Shown: in pieces, positions 1 to 8,030 of the stretch
How positions within the stretch are numbered: position 1 is the first letter of the stretch
How the letters are laid out: each line of letters begins with the position of its first letter
Source: Alphaproteobacteria bacterium
GTDB lineage: Bacteria; Pseudomonadota; Alphaproteobacteria; Paracaedibacterales; VGCI01
Assembly (NCBI GenBank): GCA_016869075.1
Contig: VGEY01000001.1
Coordinates: forward strand, 239,496-303,495
Direction: 5' to 3'
Length of the DNA stretch: 64,000 nucleotides
The notes under the pieces: generated by a model
Told to the model about the DNA's origin: nothing
The model's database searches: none
Seen by the model: the letters and a program-made list of their open reading frames with translations, nothing else
Translations under genes and position numbers: made by a program

Positions 1-567
1 AGAACCGGGAGATTTTTCGCTTTTGAACATGAAGGCGTAGTGCCGGATATTTTAGTTCTTGGTAAAGCCATGGGTTCTGGGGTACCTACAAGCGCAATAA
101 TAAGCGATGCGACCCTGGTTAAAAATACTTCATTTGCTTCACCAAGTGCCGCCTCCTCAACTTTTGGTGGGAATCCTTTATCGACTGCAGCTGCCTTAGC
201 AACGCTTGAAGTCATTCGCGAAGAAAAGCTCATCGAAAGAGGCAATGAATTAGGAAAGGTAGTTGAAAGTATCATTGCACCATGGTCTAAAGAACTACCA
301 GTGGTTGGAAATACTGGAAGCTTAGGCCTTATGATTGGTTTAGAGTTAGTCTTTCCCGGCACAAATCGCCCCTTACCTGATGAATTAACACGACAGTTTT
401 TTTCCTCTTTGCTGAATCGTGGAGTTATGGCTATGGCGTATGGAAGCAGAGTAAGATTATATCCACCATTATCCATCGATGAATCAGATCTCAAAGACGG
501 ATTGTCAGTAATACAAACTGAGCTTCAATTGCTTTCAAAGTCTGTGGAAAATTACTCTAAGGATTAA
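1..567 (+). CDS. Class III (PLP-dependent) aminotransferase, 5' end outside the window
   Basis: The reading frame is open from the first base, so this is the C-terminal part (about 188 residues) of a protein that normally has 420-450. The segment FAFEHEGVVPDIL followed by LGKAMGSG is the hallmark of fold-type I, class III aminotransferases; the lysine of LGKAMG is the expected PLP Schiff-base residue. Downstream, STFGGNPL and the GLMIGLEL stretch fit the family's large and small domains. The enzyme should transfer an amino group between an amino acid and a keto or aldehyde substrate in the cytosol. The substrate cannot be told from this fragment. It lies 2 bases before a sugar-isomerase-like gene, so the two are probably co-transcribed. 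A GTG at 40 could be mistaken for a start but lies inside the conserved domain. Confidence 0.9.
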   Translation, partial: RTGRFFAFEHEGVVPDILVLGKAMGSGVPTSAIISDATLVKNTSFASPSAASSTFGGNPLSTAAALATLEVIREEKLIERGNELGKVVESIIAPWSKELPVVGNTGSLGLMIGLELVFPGTNRPLPDELTRQFFSSLLNRGVMAMAYGSRVRLYPPLSIDESDLKDGLSVIQTELQLLSKSVENYSKD

Positions 568-569
568 TT

Positions 570-1376
570 ATGATGCGTATTGGGTATGTTCTTTCTGATA
601 GTGGTCATCTAGCATGGACTGAAAAATGCGCCTTTGATTACTTCGAAATAAAAGGTGATTTTCTTCTTAAGCTTTCTCGAGATAAAAATCTCAAGGAATT
701 ATTAGAATTAGAGCGTGTATCAATAGAAGCCATGACATCACCACTGCCACGAGAGTTTGGGGCAAGAGTTGTCGGAGAAGACGCCGACCACGCGCATGCT
801 CTTAAAATTTTTACGCAAATGACTGATCTTGCTGCCACTTTAGGCGTACAAAAGATCGTTTTCGGTAGCGGCCAAGCACGGAATATCCCTGAGCATTTCA
901 ATCGAGCCAAAGCATATGAGCAGCTTTTAGATTTCATTACGAAAGCTAAGAACATTTGTAATGATAGAAATCAAATGCTTACAATTGAGCCGCTCCACAG
1001 GGGGGAAACAAATTTAATAAACTCCTGCGCTGAAGCACAGAAGGTAGTGAACGCTATCCCCGAAATTTCAATAACAGCTGATTGCTACCATATTTTTACC
1101 GAACAACTGAGCATTAAAGATGAATTAAATAAGAGCAAAATAGCCCACGCTCATACATCATACCTCCCACGTGGATCAGGAATAATTCAAGAAGAATACC
1201 AGCAATCGTTTTTTAAAAAATTACAAACACTGGGGTGTAATAGTGTATCCATAGAAGAAAGATTTGATAGCGCAATCAGTATGAACGAAATGCTACTAAC
1301 ATTACGGCATTTAAGCAGCAACGCGGCATTGCTTACTAATAACTGGGCTGAAGGTGATGAGACTACAAGACAGTAA
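570..1376 (+). CDS. Sugar phosphate isomerase/epimerase-like TIM-barrel protein
   Basis: A 268-residue protein with the xylose-isomerase/AP-endonuclease-2 TIM-barrel pattern. Candidate divalent-metal ligands appear in the expected order: Glu in TIEPLHRGETN, Asp/His in TADCYHIF, His in IAHAHTSY and Glu in VSIEERF. This family includes tagatose/allulose 3-epimerases, inosose dehydratases and related enzymes acting on sugars or cyclitols; the substrate is not evident. The start is one of two adjacent ATGs (570 or 573) immediately after the aminotransferase stop, which implies translational coupling. With the downstream NAD-dependent epimerase it suggests a small amino-sugar or cyclitol pathway. 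That pathway is an inference from neighbours. Confidence 0.75.
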   Translation: MMRIGYVLSDSGHLAWTEKCAFDYFEIKGDFLLKLSRDKNLKELLELERVSIEAMTSPLPREFGARVVGEDADHAHALKIFTQMTDLAATLGVQKIVFGSGQARNIPEHFNRAKAYEQLLDFITKAKNICNDRNQMLTIEPLHRGETNLINSCAEAQKVVNAIPEISITADCYHIFTEQLSIKDELNKSKIAHAHTSYLPRGSGIIQEEYQQSFFKKLQTLGCNSVSIEERFDSAISMNEMLLTLRHLSSNAALLTNNWAEGDETTRQ

Positions 1377-1543
1377 TTTGTGACCTTCAGAACGCCTGGC
1401 CGGTGCAACATGAAGGTATAGTGAAACTTCCTCAGTATGCATCAACCAGCTGCATCGCAGGTTCGAAAGCTATCCTTAAAATGAAACAAAGCAACAGCTC
1501 TTTAAGGTAAAACACCAATAGTAAAATGATAGGAGAGAATTTT

Positions 1544-2389
1544 ATGAAGAGTGTGACAGTGGTTGGAGCCGATGGATTTATTGGAAGCGCCATCGTCAAA
1601 GGACTCAGTCAAAATGGGTACAACCCAATCGCTGTTACCCGGAGCAGCAAAACAGAAATTTGCAATCCAGACATCGTATTCTATGTGGCTGGATCATCTA
1701 CACCGCATAGTGCAGCGAATAACATTACAAATCTCGAGTATGATCTACATAGTCTTATTCAATTTTTAGATAGGTTAAAAAATCTCAAGACGCGACCTTT
1801 GTTCGTATTTGCTTCTTCTGCAGGAGCAGTATATGACCTTTCTGGGCCACGCCCTTTTACTGAATCTTCGCCTTTATTACCTGCCAACCATTATGGACGT
1901 GGCAAGTTAGATCAAGAAGCCATAGTGCGGCAATCTGATTGGGTGGACTCTCTAATATTGAGACTGTCTAACATTTACGGACCTCACCAGAAACCCAAGC
2001 CGGGTTTTGGTGTTATAACTCATTGGGCACAAAAAATATGTAGTGACCAACCAATAGAAATAATGGGAAATGCGGGGAGAGATTTTCTCAATATCTTCGA
2101 CCTAGTGGATATTGCATTAAAAATTATAAACAGCTCCCAATCGCGTTATGCAGGCTTAACTGTCAACGTAGGATCTGGAGTTACTGTTAATCTTGAGGAA
2201 CTTTATGAAACATTCGTAAAAGCCGCAGGTCGGCCTATAAAGGTGATTAAAACGCCAGCCAGAACGTTTGATGCGAACTCTGTTTCATTTGATATATCCT
2301 TAGCGAGAAAATTGTTTAATTGGCAACCAAAAATTTCACTCTTTGAGGGAGTAAAAGGTGTTTTAGAAGCTGCGTGCGCAGATTACTAA
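1544..2389 (+). CDS. NAD-dependent epimerase/dehydratase (extended SDR)
   Basis: About 281 residues. The N-terminus carries the Rossmann motif VVGADGFIGSAIV (G-x-x-G-x-x-G). Residues near 105-140 hold the SSAGAVY segment and YGRGK, the Tyr-x-x-x-Lys catalytic pair of short-chain dehydrogenases of the UDP-sugar epimerase type. LRLSNIYGPHQ and the NIFDLVDIA segment are also family hallmarks. An ATG at 1526 is in frame, but an AGGAGAG ribosome-binding site at 1531-1537 sits 6 bases before the ATG at 1544, so I take 1544 as the start. The likely substrate is a nucleotide-activated sugar. It ends the left-hand biosynthetic cluster; 167 bases separate it from the isomerase gene. Confidence 0.88.
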   Translation: MKSVTVVGADGFIGSAIVKGLSQNGYNPIAVTRSSKTEICNPDIVFYVAGSSTPHSAANNITNLEYDLHSLIQFLDRLKNLKTRPLFVFASSAGAVYDLSGPRPFTESSPLLPANHYGRGKLDQEAIVRQSDWVDSLILRLSNIYGPHQKPKPGFGVITHWAQKICSDQPIEIMGNAGRDFLNIFDLVDIALKIINSSQSRYAGLTVNVGSGVTVNLEELYETFVKAAGRPIKVIKTPARTFDANSVSFDISLARKLFNWQPKISLFEGVKGVLEAACADY

Positions 2390-2634
2390 GAAAATAATTA
2401 AACTGATTGTCCTTTGTAAATAAACAAGAACATTTGTGATACTTTGGAAGGCTCTTTCTTTCTTCAAAGATTTCGTTATGAGATAGTTTATAAATTACAT
2501 AAATGGTAACATATGAGTTAAAACAACGAAATTATTTCACTTGGTGAGAATTTGGAGAGAATGAAATTTTGAACCTCAGAAATGCGCCGTTAAATTCTTG
2601 ATAAATAATGAAAAATATCGTATCGAGAGACAGA

Positions 2635-2679
2635 TTCGTAATCAGTAGGTCGGAGGTTCGATTCCTCTCTTCAGCACCA
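2635..2679 (+). other. 3' fragment of a tRNA-Thr(CGT): candidate integration scar (att)
   Basis: Bases 2635-2679 reproduce the 3' part of a tRNA: anticodon loop with CGT, variable loop, a T-arm whose 5-bp stem closes (one G-T pair) around TTCGATT, the 3' acceptor strand CTTCAGC, discriminator A and CCA ending at 2679. The required 5' acceptor strand (GCTGAAG) and a D-arm are absent upstream, and the anticodon stem has a mismatch, so this is not a working tRNA. Tyrosine integrases of the type encoded at 8031-9182 commonly recombine into tRNA 3' ends and leave such duplications. I read it as one end of an integrated element. The intact tRNA-Thr is not in this window. Confidence 0.7.
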
Positions 2680-2818
2680 GGGATCTTGCGGTCATCAAGC
2701 GATTCCAAGAAACTCAAAAAAATTTCCGGAAGCATATCGGAAGCAAATGGCGAAAATTCACTATGCCATTTTGGCTTTCTCAACATAGGAAGAGTGTGTT
2801 TGTTCAAAATGCATCAAA

Positions 2819-3562
2819 TTATTTTGAAGTGCTTTTTAAATTTTCCCAATCTTTATCTCTTAAGGTAATTCTCGACTCATTACCCGTTGTTAGCCTATAA
2901 AAATCATTTGGCGGAACCATTTCAATTTCTTTACTCAGTTTTTCTGTTAATGATAATATTTTTTCATTTACTTTTTTATGTATTTCGCTAACCAAGGGCT
3001 TGTAAGTTTCAAAAAAACTTGAATCATATATATATTGATACAGTTCAGTAACAACCGAGGCTTCTCCCATTTGTCCTCTGCGATATATCTTTTCTGAGGG
3101 GATAAGAAAAACAAATGAACATTTTTCAAGTTTTGAACTACCAGCATGGGCAATATATTCATGACGCATATTTATTAGGTCTTCATGGACATTTTTATAT
3201 TGTGTAGGAATAATGTCTTTACTGAGTTTGATTTTCCTTCCATCAGCTTGCACAAAACATTTTCCATAAGTTATAACCACTGATTTTACCAATGCTTTTA
3301 CAAGTATTTGAGAGTTCGGTTCATCAATTATTTTGAGCAGCTCATTATGGAAGCTCAGAGTCTCTCTAATATCTTTCTCTATCAACTTGTACGCGCAAAG
3401 TTGTCTTGATATAGGTATGTCAATTTCACAAACAGTGTTCGGATTGCCATGCTTGTTTTTATAGTAATAGGTATATGTGGGAAGTCCATCTGGTTTAAAA
3501 AATATTTTTTGATACCAAACATCCGAAAGTTTGCCCCAATAACTTTTTCCTATTTGGTACAT
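2819..3562 (-). CDS. Hypothetical protein with a HEPN-like R-x5-H motif
   Basis: A 247-residue protein, start supported by AAGGAG 6 bases upstream of the ATG. No signal peptide or membrane segment. A largely helical region contains NMRHEYIAHAG (R133, H139), which has the R-x(4-6)-H form used by HEPN ribonucleases and nucleotidyltransferase-associated antitoxins. Outside that motif I recognise no family. It lies beside the tRNA fragment and upstream of a second protein with a similar motif (3887-4696), inside an apparent island. A defence or toxin role is possible, but the motif is short and could be coincidental. It could equally be a phage- or plasmid-borne gene of unrelated function. Confidence 0.55.
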   Translation of the reverse strand: MYQIGKSYWGKLSDVWYQKIFFKPDGLPTYTYYYKNKHGNPNTVCEIDIPISRQLCAYKLIEKDIRETLSFHNELLKIIDEPNSQILVKALVKSVVITYGKCFVQADGRKIKLSKDIIPTQYKNVHEDLINMRHEYIAHAGSSKLEKCSFVFLIPSEKIYRRGQMGEASVVTELYQYIYDSSFFETYKPLVSEIHKKVNEKILSLTEKLSKEIEMVPPNDFYRLTTGNESRITLRDKDWENLKSTSK

Positions 3563-3572
3563 GTTGGTCTCC

Positions 3573-3703
3573 TTAATTCTTGCCGGTGCCAGAATACTTT
3601 AATTTTGGCTTTACCATTTCAATGACAATTGTTTTTGGATGACGCTGGCGTAATCCTCTGTAACATACTGGCCTGTGATGGCATCACGATATAGTTTAGA
3701 CAT
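3573..3703 (-). pseudogene. Frameshifted mini-gene of the KLYRDxxTGxxVT family
   Basis: From the ATG at 3703, preceded by AGGAGAG, the frame reads MSKLYRDAITGQYVTEDYA and then runs into a stop after eight unrelated residues. In the next frame the sequence continues QRHPKTIVIEMVKPKL and ends at 3573. Joined together this resembles the short (40-60 residue) K-x-Y-R-D-x-x-T-G-x-x-V-T-x-x-Y-A-x-x-H-P-x-T-T proteins that I recall from mobile elements. The length of 131 bases (not a multiple of three) is consistent with one indel near the GCC-AGC-GTC codons. Function of the family is unknown. Confidence 0.6.
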
Positions 3704-3886
3704 AAGTCTCTCCTATCATTATGACTGGAAAAGAGCCAGTCGCTCCGACACGCCTATGCGTCCCCTGTGTATTAGACGTTTTGGGTGGCGGAGAGAGTAA
3801 GCGGCAGCAACCGCCATGAATATAGTAACTTTCTAAATCTTAAGATTAAGTATGCAATGAAAATAAAAGGTGAAGATCCCAAAGCT

Positions 3887-4696
3887 TTATTGAATTGGCT
3901 TTAAAGCAAGTTCTGCCATTTTATTAATTTCGTTAATTATTAACCTAAAGGTATAAGCAATATGCTGTATTTCAGTAAATGAAAAAACAACGGGCTTACC
4001 AATATTAATTACTTTATGGTGTAAAGAGCGAGGCCTTACGGCAATAGCTCTATTTGGCAAACCGATATTCTCATTTATTTTCATTTCTTTTCCTGATGCA
4101 AGGTCTACTTCTATGACTTCGGGAAAATACCACCACAACTGAACCTTTCCATCTTTAACAGGAAGTTTTTTCCTCTCGTATGCAATACTGCGAAAGTGGG
4201 TTAAAATAACTCTGATTTCGTTGAAGCTGTTGATAACTTGGCAAACTTCTTTTGAAAGAATAATGTTGTGGCCTTTTAGGGCTTTTTCCATAGCCGAGTA
4301 GTCACGATGTTTTTTCCTAATCTCATCCTGATGCTTTTTAAGTATTGTCGAAAGCTCATCTCCGGGTTGCAGAACAATTTCTTTCTTGTTGATCTCTAAA
4401 AGAAAAACTAGGTGTTCAATAAACGTAAAGAATGATTCAATTAATAAATTAAAGGAATTGTTTAATGACCAAATGATAAATTCTTTTTCCCAGTTTTTAA
4501 AATATTTCCTATTTATGGGAGAAGAGCTATGGTAAGATTCTATTTTGTTATCTTCTTTATAATTATTTATTTTTTTAGGCTTATATATTCCTGCCTGCGT
4601 AAATTTTGCAAATTGAGATGCTCGAGAAATGTCATGCAGAACAATTTTTATACTATCCTCTACAGATATTATGATTTCATGTTTCTTTACTGTCAT
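3887..4696 (-). CDS. Hypothetical protein with a HEPN-like R-x4-H motif
   Basis: A 269-residue, lysine-rich, mostly helical protein without a signal peptide. Near residue 160 it contains FNEIRVILTHFRS, an R162-x4-H167 arrangement resembling HEPN-domain catalytic motifs; the preceding helix (residues 79-102) would fit the first HEPN helix. I recognise no closer family. It shares strand and neighbourhood with the other HEPN-like protein at 2819-3562, and the frameshifted mini-gene lies between them. The upstream GGGA sits almost on the ATG, so the start is only moderately supported. A cytosolic RNA-targeting defence or toxin function is conceivable but unproven. Confidence 0.5.
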   Translation of the reverse strand: MTVKKHEIIISVEDSIKIVLHDISRASQFAKFTQAGIYKPKKINNYKEDNKIESYHSSSPINRKYFKNWEKEFIIWSLNNSFNLLIESFFTFIEHLVFLLEINKKEIVLQPGDELSTILKKHQDEIRKKHRDYSAMEKALKGHNIILSKEVCQVINSFNEIRVILTHFRSIAYERKKLPVKDGKVQLWWYFPEVIEVDLASGKEMKINENIGLPNRAIAVRPRSLHHKVINIGKPVVFSFTEIQHIAYTFRLIINEINKMAELALKPIQ

Positions 4697-4985
4697 TCCC
4701 TACTTTTTTCCCTTTCTAAAAATTAAAGAGTATTCTAGCGCTTAAGGTAAAATAACTATTATTGTTTAATATTGATATGCAATTCATCAGCTGGTTATCA
4801 TTTTTTTTATAAGGAAGCAGGGCTCTCCTTTTATACAATTATTTTGGGCATTCATTCTTTATAGAGGGGTAGCTTACCCCCTATGACCCCCATTTGAACT
4901 TTTCAGTTTAGGCTTATTTTGAGAATCAAAAAATTAAACCTCATCGATCATTCATTTCGAAAAGTTGAGAAATGCGCGCTTACAT

Positions 4986-5020
4986 GTTGCAGATGCAACG
5001 GCGCTTTTGTTGCATGCAAC
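4986..5020. repeat. Two GTTGCA/TGCAAC palindromes
   Basis: Bases 4986-4999 read GTTGCA-GA-TGCAAC and 5009-5020 read GTTGCATGCAAC, a perfect 12-base palindrome. The two share the same half-site and lie 23 bases apart start to start. Such paired dyads are typical of protein-binding sites, but no regulator is adjacent and no gene begins close by. Confidence 0.5.
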
Positions 5021-5473
5021 GTATCATGAAAATTGAGGAATTTTTGGTTTTTAGATGGGATTGTTCTCGGTGTTTTGGTAAGCTGCTGATAGGGGTGTTA
5101 TCGCAGCGTTTGTATTGAGATGTTTTTATCCCTACCGAGAATCCTGATGAATTGTTGGCTGATTGCCTAGGTTTCTTTTCAAAGTCTGCTCATTCAAATG
5201 GCTCTAATCTGTCATTGTCTTCGCAAAGCCACCTAAAAGCTTTGTATGGTGATTTTAAGTTGACCCCCACTACCTTTCCCTAAAAATGAAGTCAAAGGTC
5301 ATCGGGCGATCATTTACAGAAGATTAAAGGCTAATTTAAATTAAACTTAATTAAAAATTTATCATCTTCTTCCTCTTCTTCTTTTTTTCGATCTGATTTT
5401 GCTGAAGGAGGAGGACTTTAGGAGGAGGAAGAGTATTCTCTGAACTAGTATTCTCTGTATCAATACAATATAA

Positions 5474-5542
5474 GATCTGGTCAATTTGACCAGATCGATC
5501 CGGTCATTATGACCACATCGATCTGCCCGTTTGGGCAGACGA
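5474..5542. repeat. Three tandem 23-base palindromic units
   Basis: Three consecutive 23-base units begin with GATC at 5474, 5497 and 5520. The first is a perfect dyad with 11-base arms GATCTGGTCAA/TTGACCAGATC around one base. The second keeps GGTCAT/ATGACC around one base, and the third TCTGCCC/GGGCAGA around four bases. The constant period with diverged arms suggests a duplicated binding site or a cluster of hairpins rather than one terminator. It lies about 95 bases beyond the stop of the exported protein gene at 5636-6166. Confidence 0.6.
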
Positions 5543-5635
5543 GTTAGATGGGTGGTTTGGTTGTTTTTTAGTCGCTATTACTAGCCCCAACCCACCCCAT
5601 CGTTATTTGAAAAGTTTTTCTCTCAACAAACAAAC

Positions 5636-6166
5636 TTAGTGTACCGAAGTGGTTGAGTTGTTGGGAGAACGTGGTTGCATGGGTGACTTGTCTATATTTG
5701 AAAAATAATCGACCATTTGTGCAAGATCGATATCCTTCTCTGCCCTCTCGGCTTCCACTTTAACTGCCATATGCCTTTGCTCTAATCTGTACTGAGGTTG
5801 TGCCTTCTTTCCAACCTTTTCTAAAAGCATATGGACGGCACCTTTAGTTGTAGGTGACGTTTCTTGCTCATAAACCTGCTTACATAGCTGCATAAATGAC
5901 AAGAAGTTGTTTGTAGGTATCTCTCTGTTTAAAGAATCGTATAACTCGGAGAATATTCTAGGATTGGAGTATTTTGGGTCTACTTTCTCAACGTCATATA
6001 TGAAATTTAAGCTTTCTCTAACGGTACTGACAGATATCTTAGCTCCAGCACTTATGTTAAAATTCATAGTCTCTGCTTCAGAATCTAGAAGACGCGCATC
6101 GCATCCTACTATAGGCTGTGTGGTTGAATAAACTATTGCAAAACCCCATAATAAATATTTTAACAT
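5636..6166 (-). CDS. Exported hypothetical protein
   Basis: A 176-residue protein whose ATG follows AAAGGAG. The N-terminus MLKYLLWGFAIVYSTT is a signal peptide; IVGC at residues 19-22 could be a lipobox, making it a possible lipoprotein. The mature part is predicted soluble and helical and I do not recognise a family. It starts 15 bases after the stop of the 574-residue exported protein at 6182-7906 on the same strand, so the two probably form an operon and may act together outside the cytoplasm. Confidence 0.6.
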   Translation of the reverse strand: MLKYLLWGFAIVYSTTQPIVGCDARLLDSEAETMNFNISAGAKISVSTVRESLNFIYDVEKVDPKYSNPRIFSELYDSLNREIPTNNFLSFMQLCKQVYEQETSPTTKGAVHMLLEKVGKKAQPQYRLEQRHMAVKVEAERAEKDIDLAQMVDYFSNIDKSPMQPRSPNNSTTSVH

Positions 6167-6181
6167 TTTGTGTCTCCTTTC

Positions 6182-7906
6182 TTAATGCTTTAATATAGCA
6201 TAACTCATGCCCAAAGTTATATCAGCGAGGTCTTGGGGCGTGGCAAATTCCCTTAAAAATCCAAATAAGGCAAGCGCTTCATGTTTTAGCTGACTGTCAG
6301 ATTTTGTAAGAAATCTACCATTTGGTTCTCCTTTCAGCTTGGCTTTTTTATAAAACCAAGAGTGGACAAATTTTATACCTCGTGCTTCTACTATTGCTCC
6401 TCCATACCTAGCTTCTTGTGGGTTCATCTCCTGTTTATATGCACCCATTGAATTATCACTTTCTAGAAACCATGGGGGAGATAAGGCATCATGGTTGCTA
6501 GGAGAACTTTGTATGCCAGGCGGAGCAATCTTTATTATATACCTTCTAGTAGGAGTTTCAATAGTTTTCACAGAAGCTTCAAAGTATCCCTGATGTAAGT
6601 GAGCAACCGATTGATCATCGCTGGTGTGGACTTCTTCCTTCATATTTCGAAGCATAGTTGTACTCATTACTCCATTTTTTAGTAACTTCATTAGAACACC
6701 TTCGTTTTTTGCGACAAACTGTGGGGTAAAAAGAGCTAGGAATCTTTCCAATGAAACTATCTGTCCTGATGCTTGATCAAAAAATTGTTCTGCATAATTA
6801 GCCTTTGGGAACAGTTTGGGCACATTGAAGGAAGCTCTAAAGCCAAAATTCATACCCATTGCTTGCATAAAGGTTTGTTGATAGTTCATACTCAAATGAA
6901 GATCTTTGAACATTGCAGAAATGGGGCGGCGGGACATAAGTGTTAACTTCATTTTGGGATCAACCTGATGATAACTTTCTAATCCTTCGAGTGTTTCGTT
7001 CAAAAATTGTTCATCCGTTAACTCTTCGTCGGGTGTCATTCGAACTAGGGTTAGGGCATGCAAAAACATTAGACCACTCAATGGTTTTCTGTATCCTTCA
7101 ATTATTTTGTCAAACAGTTCGGAGTTTGCTTCTCTCTGAGCTTTTTCAAATAAGTCTCTAAAAGGTAAGCTGGCACAAAAAGTAAGCATTAAAGGAGAAT
7201 CAAAGCCAAAAATCCCAAAAAATAAGGGAATTGTATATTGTAGAGGATGCTGAATTGTAACTTGAGGAGATATTACAGGTTTCCAATTGGGTGTAGGCTT
7301 TGTGATATTTTGGTTCGAAACTTTATTAAACAAGGGAGAGCATGATATTAGACAATGCCGGCTTAAGTCAGTCGTAATTTGCTCAGTCCAAGCTAAAAAA
7401 GTGACGGATTGTTGTTTGGAGAGCAGTCCCTCCAGAATATTGAGGGCGGACAAAATGCTATCCATGCATATTGCTAAGTCTTCATACTCATGATCTGAAA
7501 AGGGATTGGTAACAAACTCTATATCATTTGTATCAATTACAATATGCCATAGTGACTTTGCGTTCATTTTATTTGCTACTAGGAGAATAGGTTTTCTTTG
7601 TAAAGTAAAGTTTGTTAAACCCCAAGGACAAAGACCACTACTCTCTTGAAATTCAAACCCAAGTTTGAAGGGCATTTTATGAGAATGTAATTGAGGTGAG
7701 AGTACTGGTTTTTGTGAGGTATCAATATCTTCTACTTCTTCAATTTTTACCGTTGAAAGAGAAGGCGATGCAGCAGCGGCGGCAGGGGATGTTCCAAGAG
7801 TTTGTTTCTTCGCATTATCATCAGCCGCCCAAATGGTATTTGGTGATTGAGTGCTTAAAAAAGCAAATAAAAAGAAAAAACAAAATCGTATAAATGTTCC
7901 AGTCAT
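6182..7906 (-). CDS. Large exported hypothetical protein
   Basis: A 574-residue protein starting with a clear Sec signal peptide (hydrophobic core FIRFCFFFLFAFLS, likely cleavage after IWA near residue 27), then a low-complexity Ala/Ser stretch and a long apparently globular region. No transmembrane segment is evident after the signal. I recognise no domain. First gene of a probable two-gene operon with 5636-6166. Both lie between the HEPN-like genes and the integrase and may be cargo of the same element. The ribosome-binding site is weak. Confidence 0.6.
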   Translation of the reverse strand: MTGTFIRFCFFFLFAFLSTQSPNTIWAADDNAKKQTLGTSPAAAAASPSLSTVKIEEVEDIDTSQKPVLSPQLHSHKMPFKLGFEFQESSGLCPWGLTNFTLQRKPILLVANKMNAKSLWHIVIDTNDIEFVTNPFSDHEYEDLAICMDSILSALNILEGLLSKQQSVTFLAWTEQITTDLSRHCLISCSPLFNKVSNQNITKPTPNWKPVISPQVTIQHPLQYTIPLFFGIFGFDSPLMLTFCASLPFRDLFEKAQREANSELFDKIIEGYRKPLSGLMFLHALTLVRMTPDEELTDEQFLNETLEGLESYHQVDPKMKLTLMSRRPISAMFKDLHLSMNYQQTFMQAMGMNFGFRASFNVPKLFPKANYAEQFFDQASGQIVSLERFLALFTPQFVAKNEGVLMKLLKNGVMSTTMLRNMKEEVHTSDDQSVAHLHQGYFEASVKTIETPTRRYIIKIAPPGIQSSPSNHDALSPPWFLESDNSMGAYKQEMNPQEARYGGAIVEARGIKFVHSWFYKKAKLKGEPNGRFLTKSDSQLKHEALALFGFLREFATPQDLADITLGMSYAILKH

Positions 7907-8030
7907 GATCTGTTCGCTTTATTTCACCAAAGATTTCAGAAGTTCTTATCTTATATGCTTATCAAGTAATCAAGTCAAGAAATTGCCCATCAATACTGCT
8001 CTTTGAATATTATTCTTTCTATAGTTAATT

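Larger units (their letters stand above)
4740..5630. other. Gene desert rich in palindromes within the island
   Basis: About 890 bases with no convincing gene on either strand. It holds a short inverted repeat GGGGTA/TACCCC (4866-4880), two GTTGCA/TGCAAC palindromes (4986-5020), a purine-rich stretch with repeated GGAGGAGGA (about 5405-5430), a direct repeat of TATTCTCTG (about 5432 and 5449) and the three tandem palindromes at 5474-5542. TGACCCCCA-type words near 4883 and 5262 faintly recall the flanks of transposase genes, but no transposase can be read. It may be a decayed mobile element or a replication or transfer region. Confidence 0.4.

Noticed and set aside
2532..2807. 91-codon minus-strand frame containing EERNRTSDLLITN
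   Set aside because: It is the antisense translation of the tRNA-Thr fragment; this peptide pattern is a known artefact of tRNA regions.
4740..5330. Possible remnant of an IS21-like element (TGACCCCCA words)
   Set aside because: No transposase or helper ATPase frame and no clear terminal inverted repeats could be read; kept only as a remark in the gene-desert entry.
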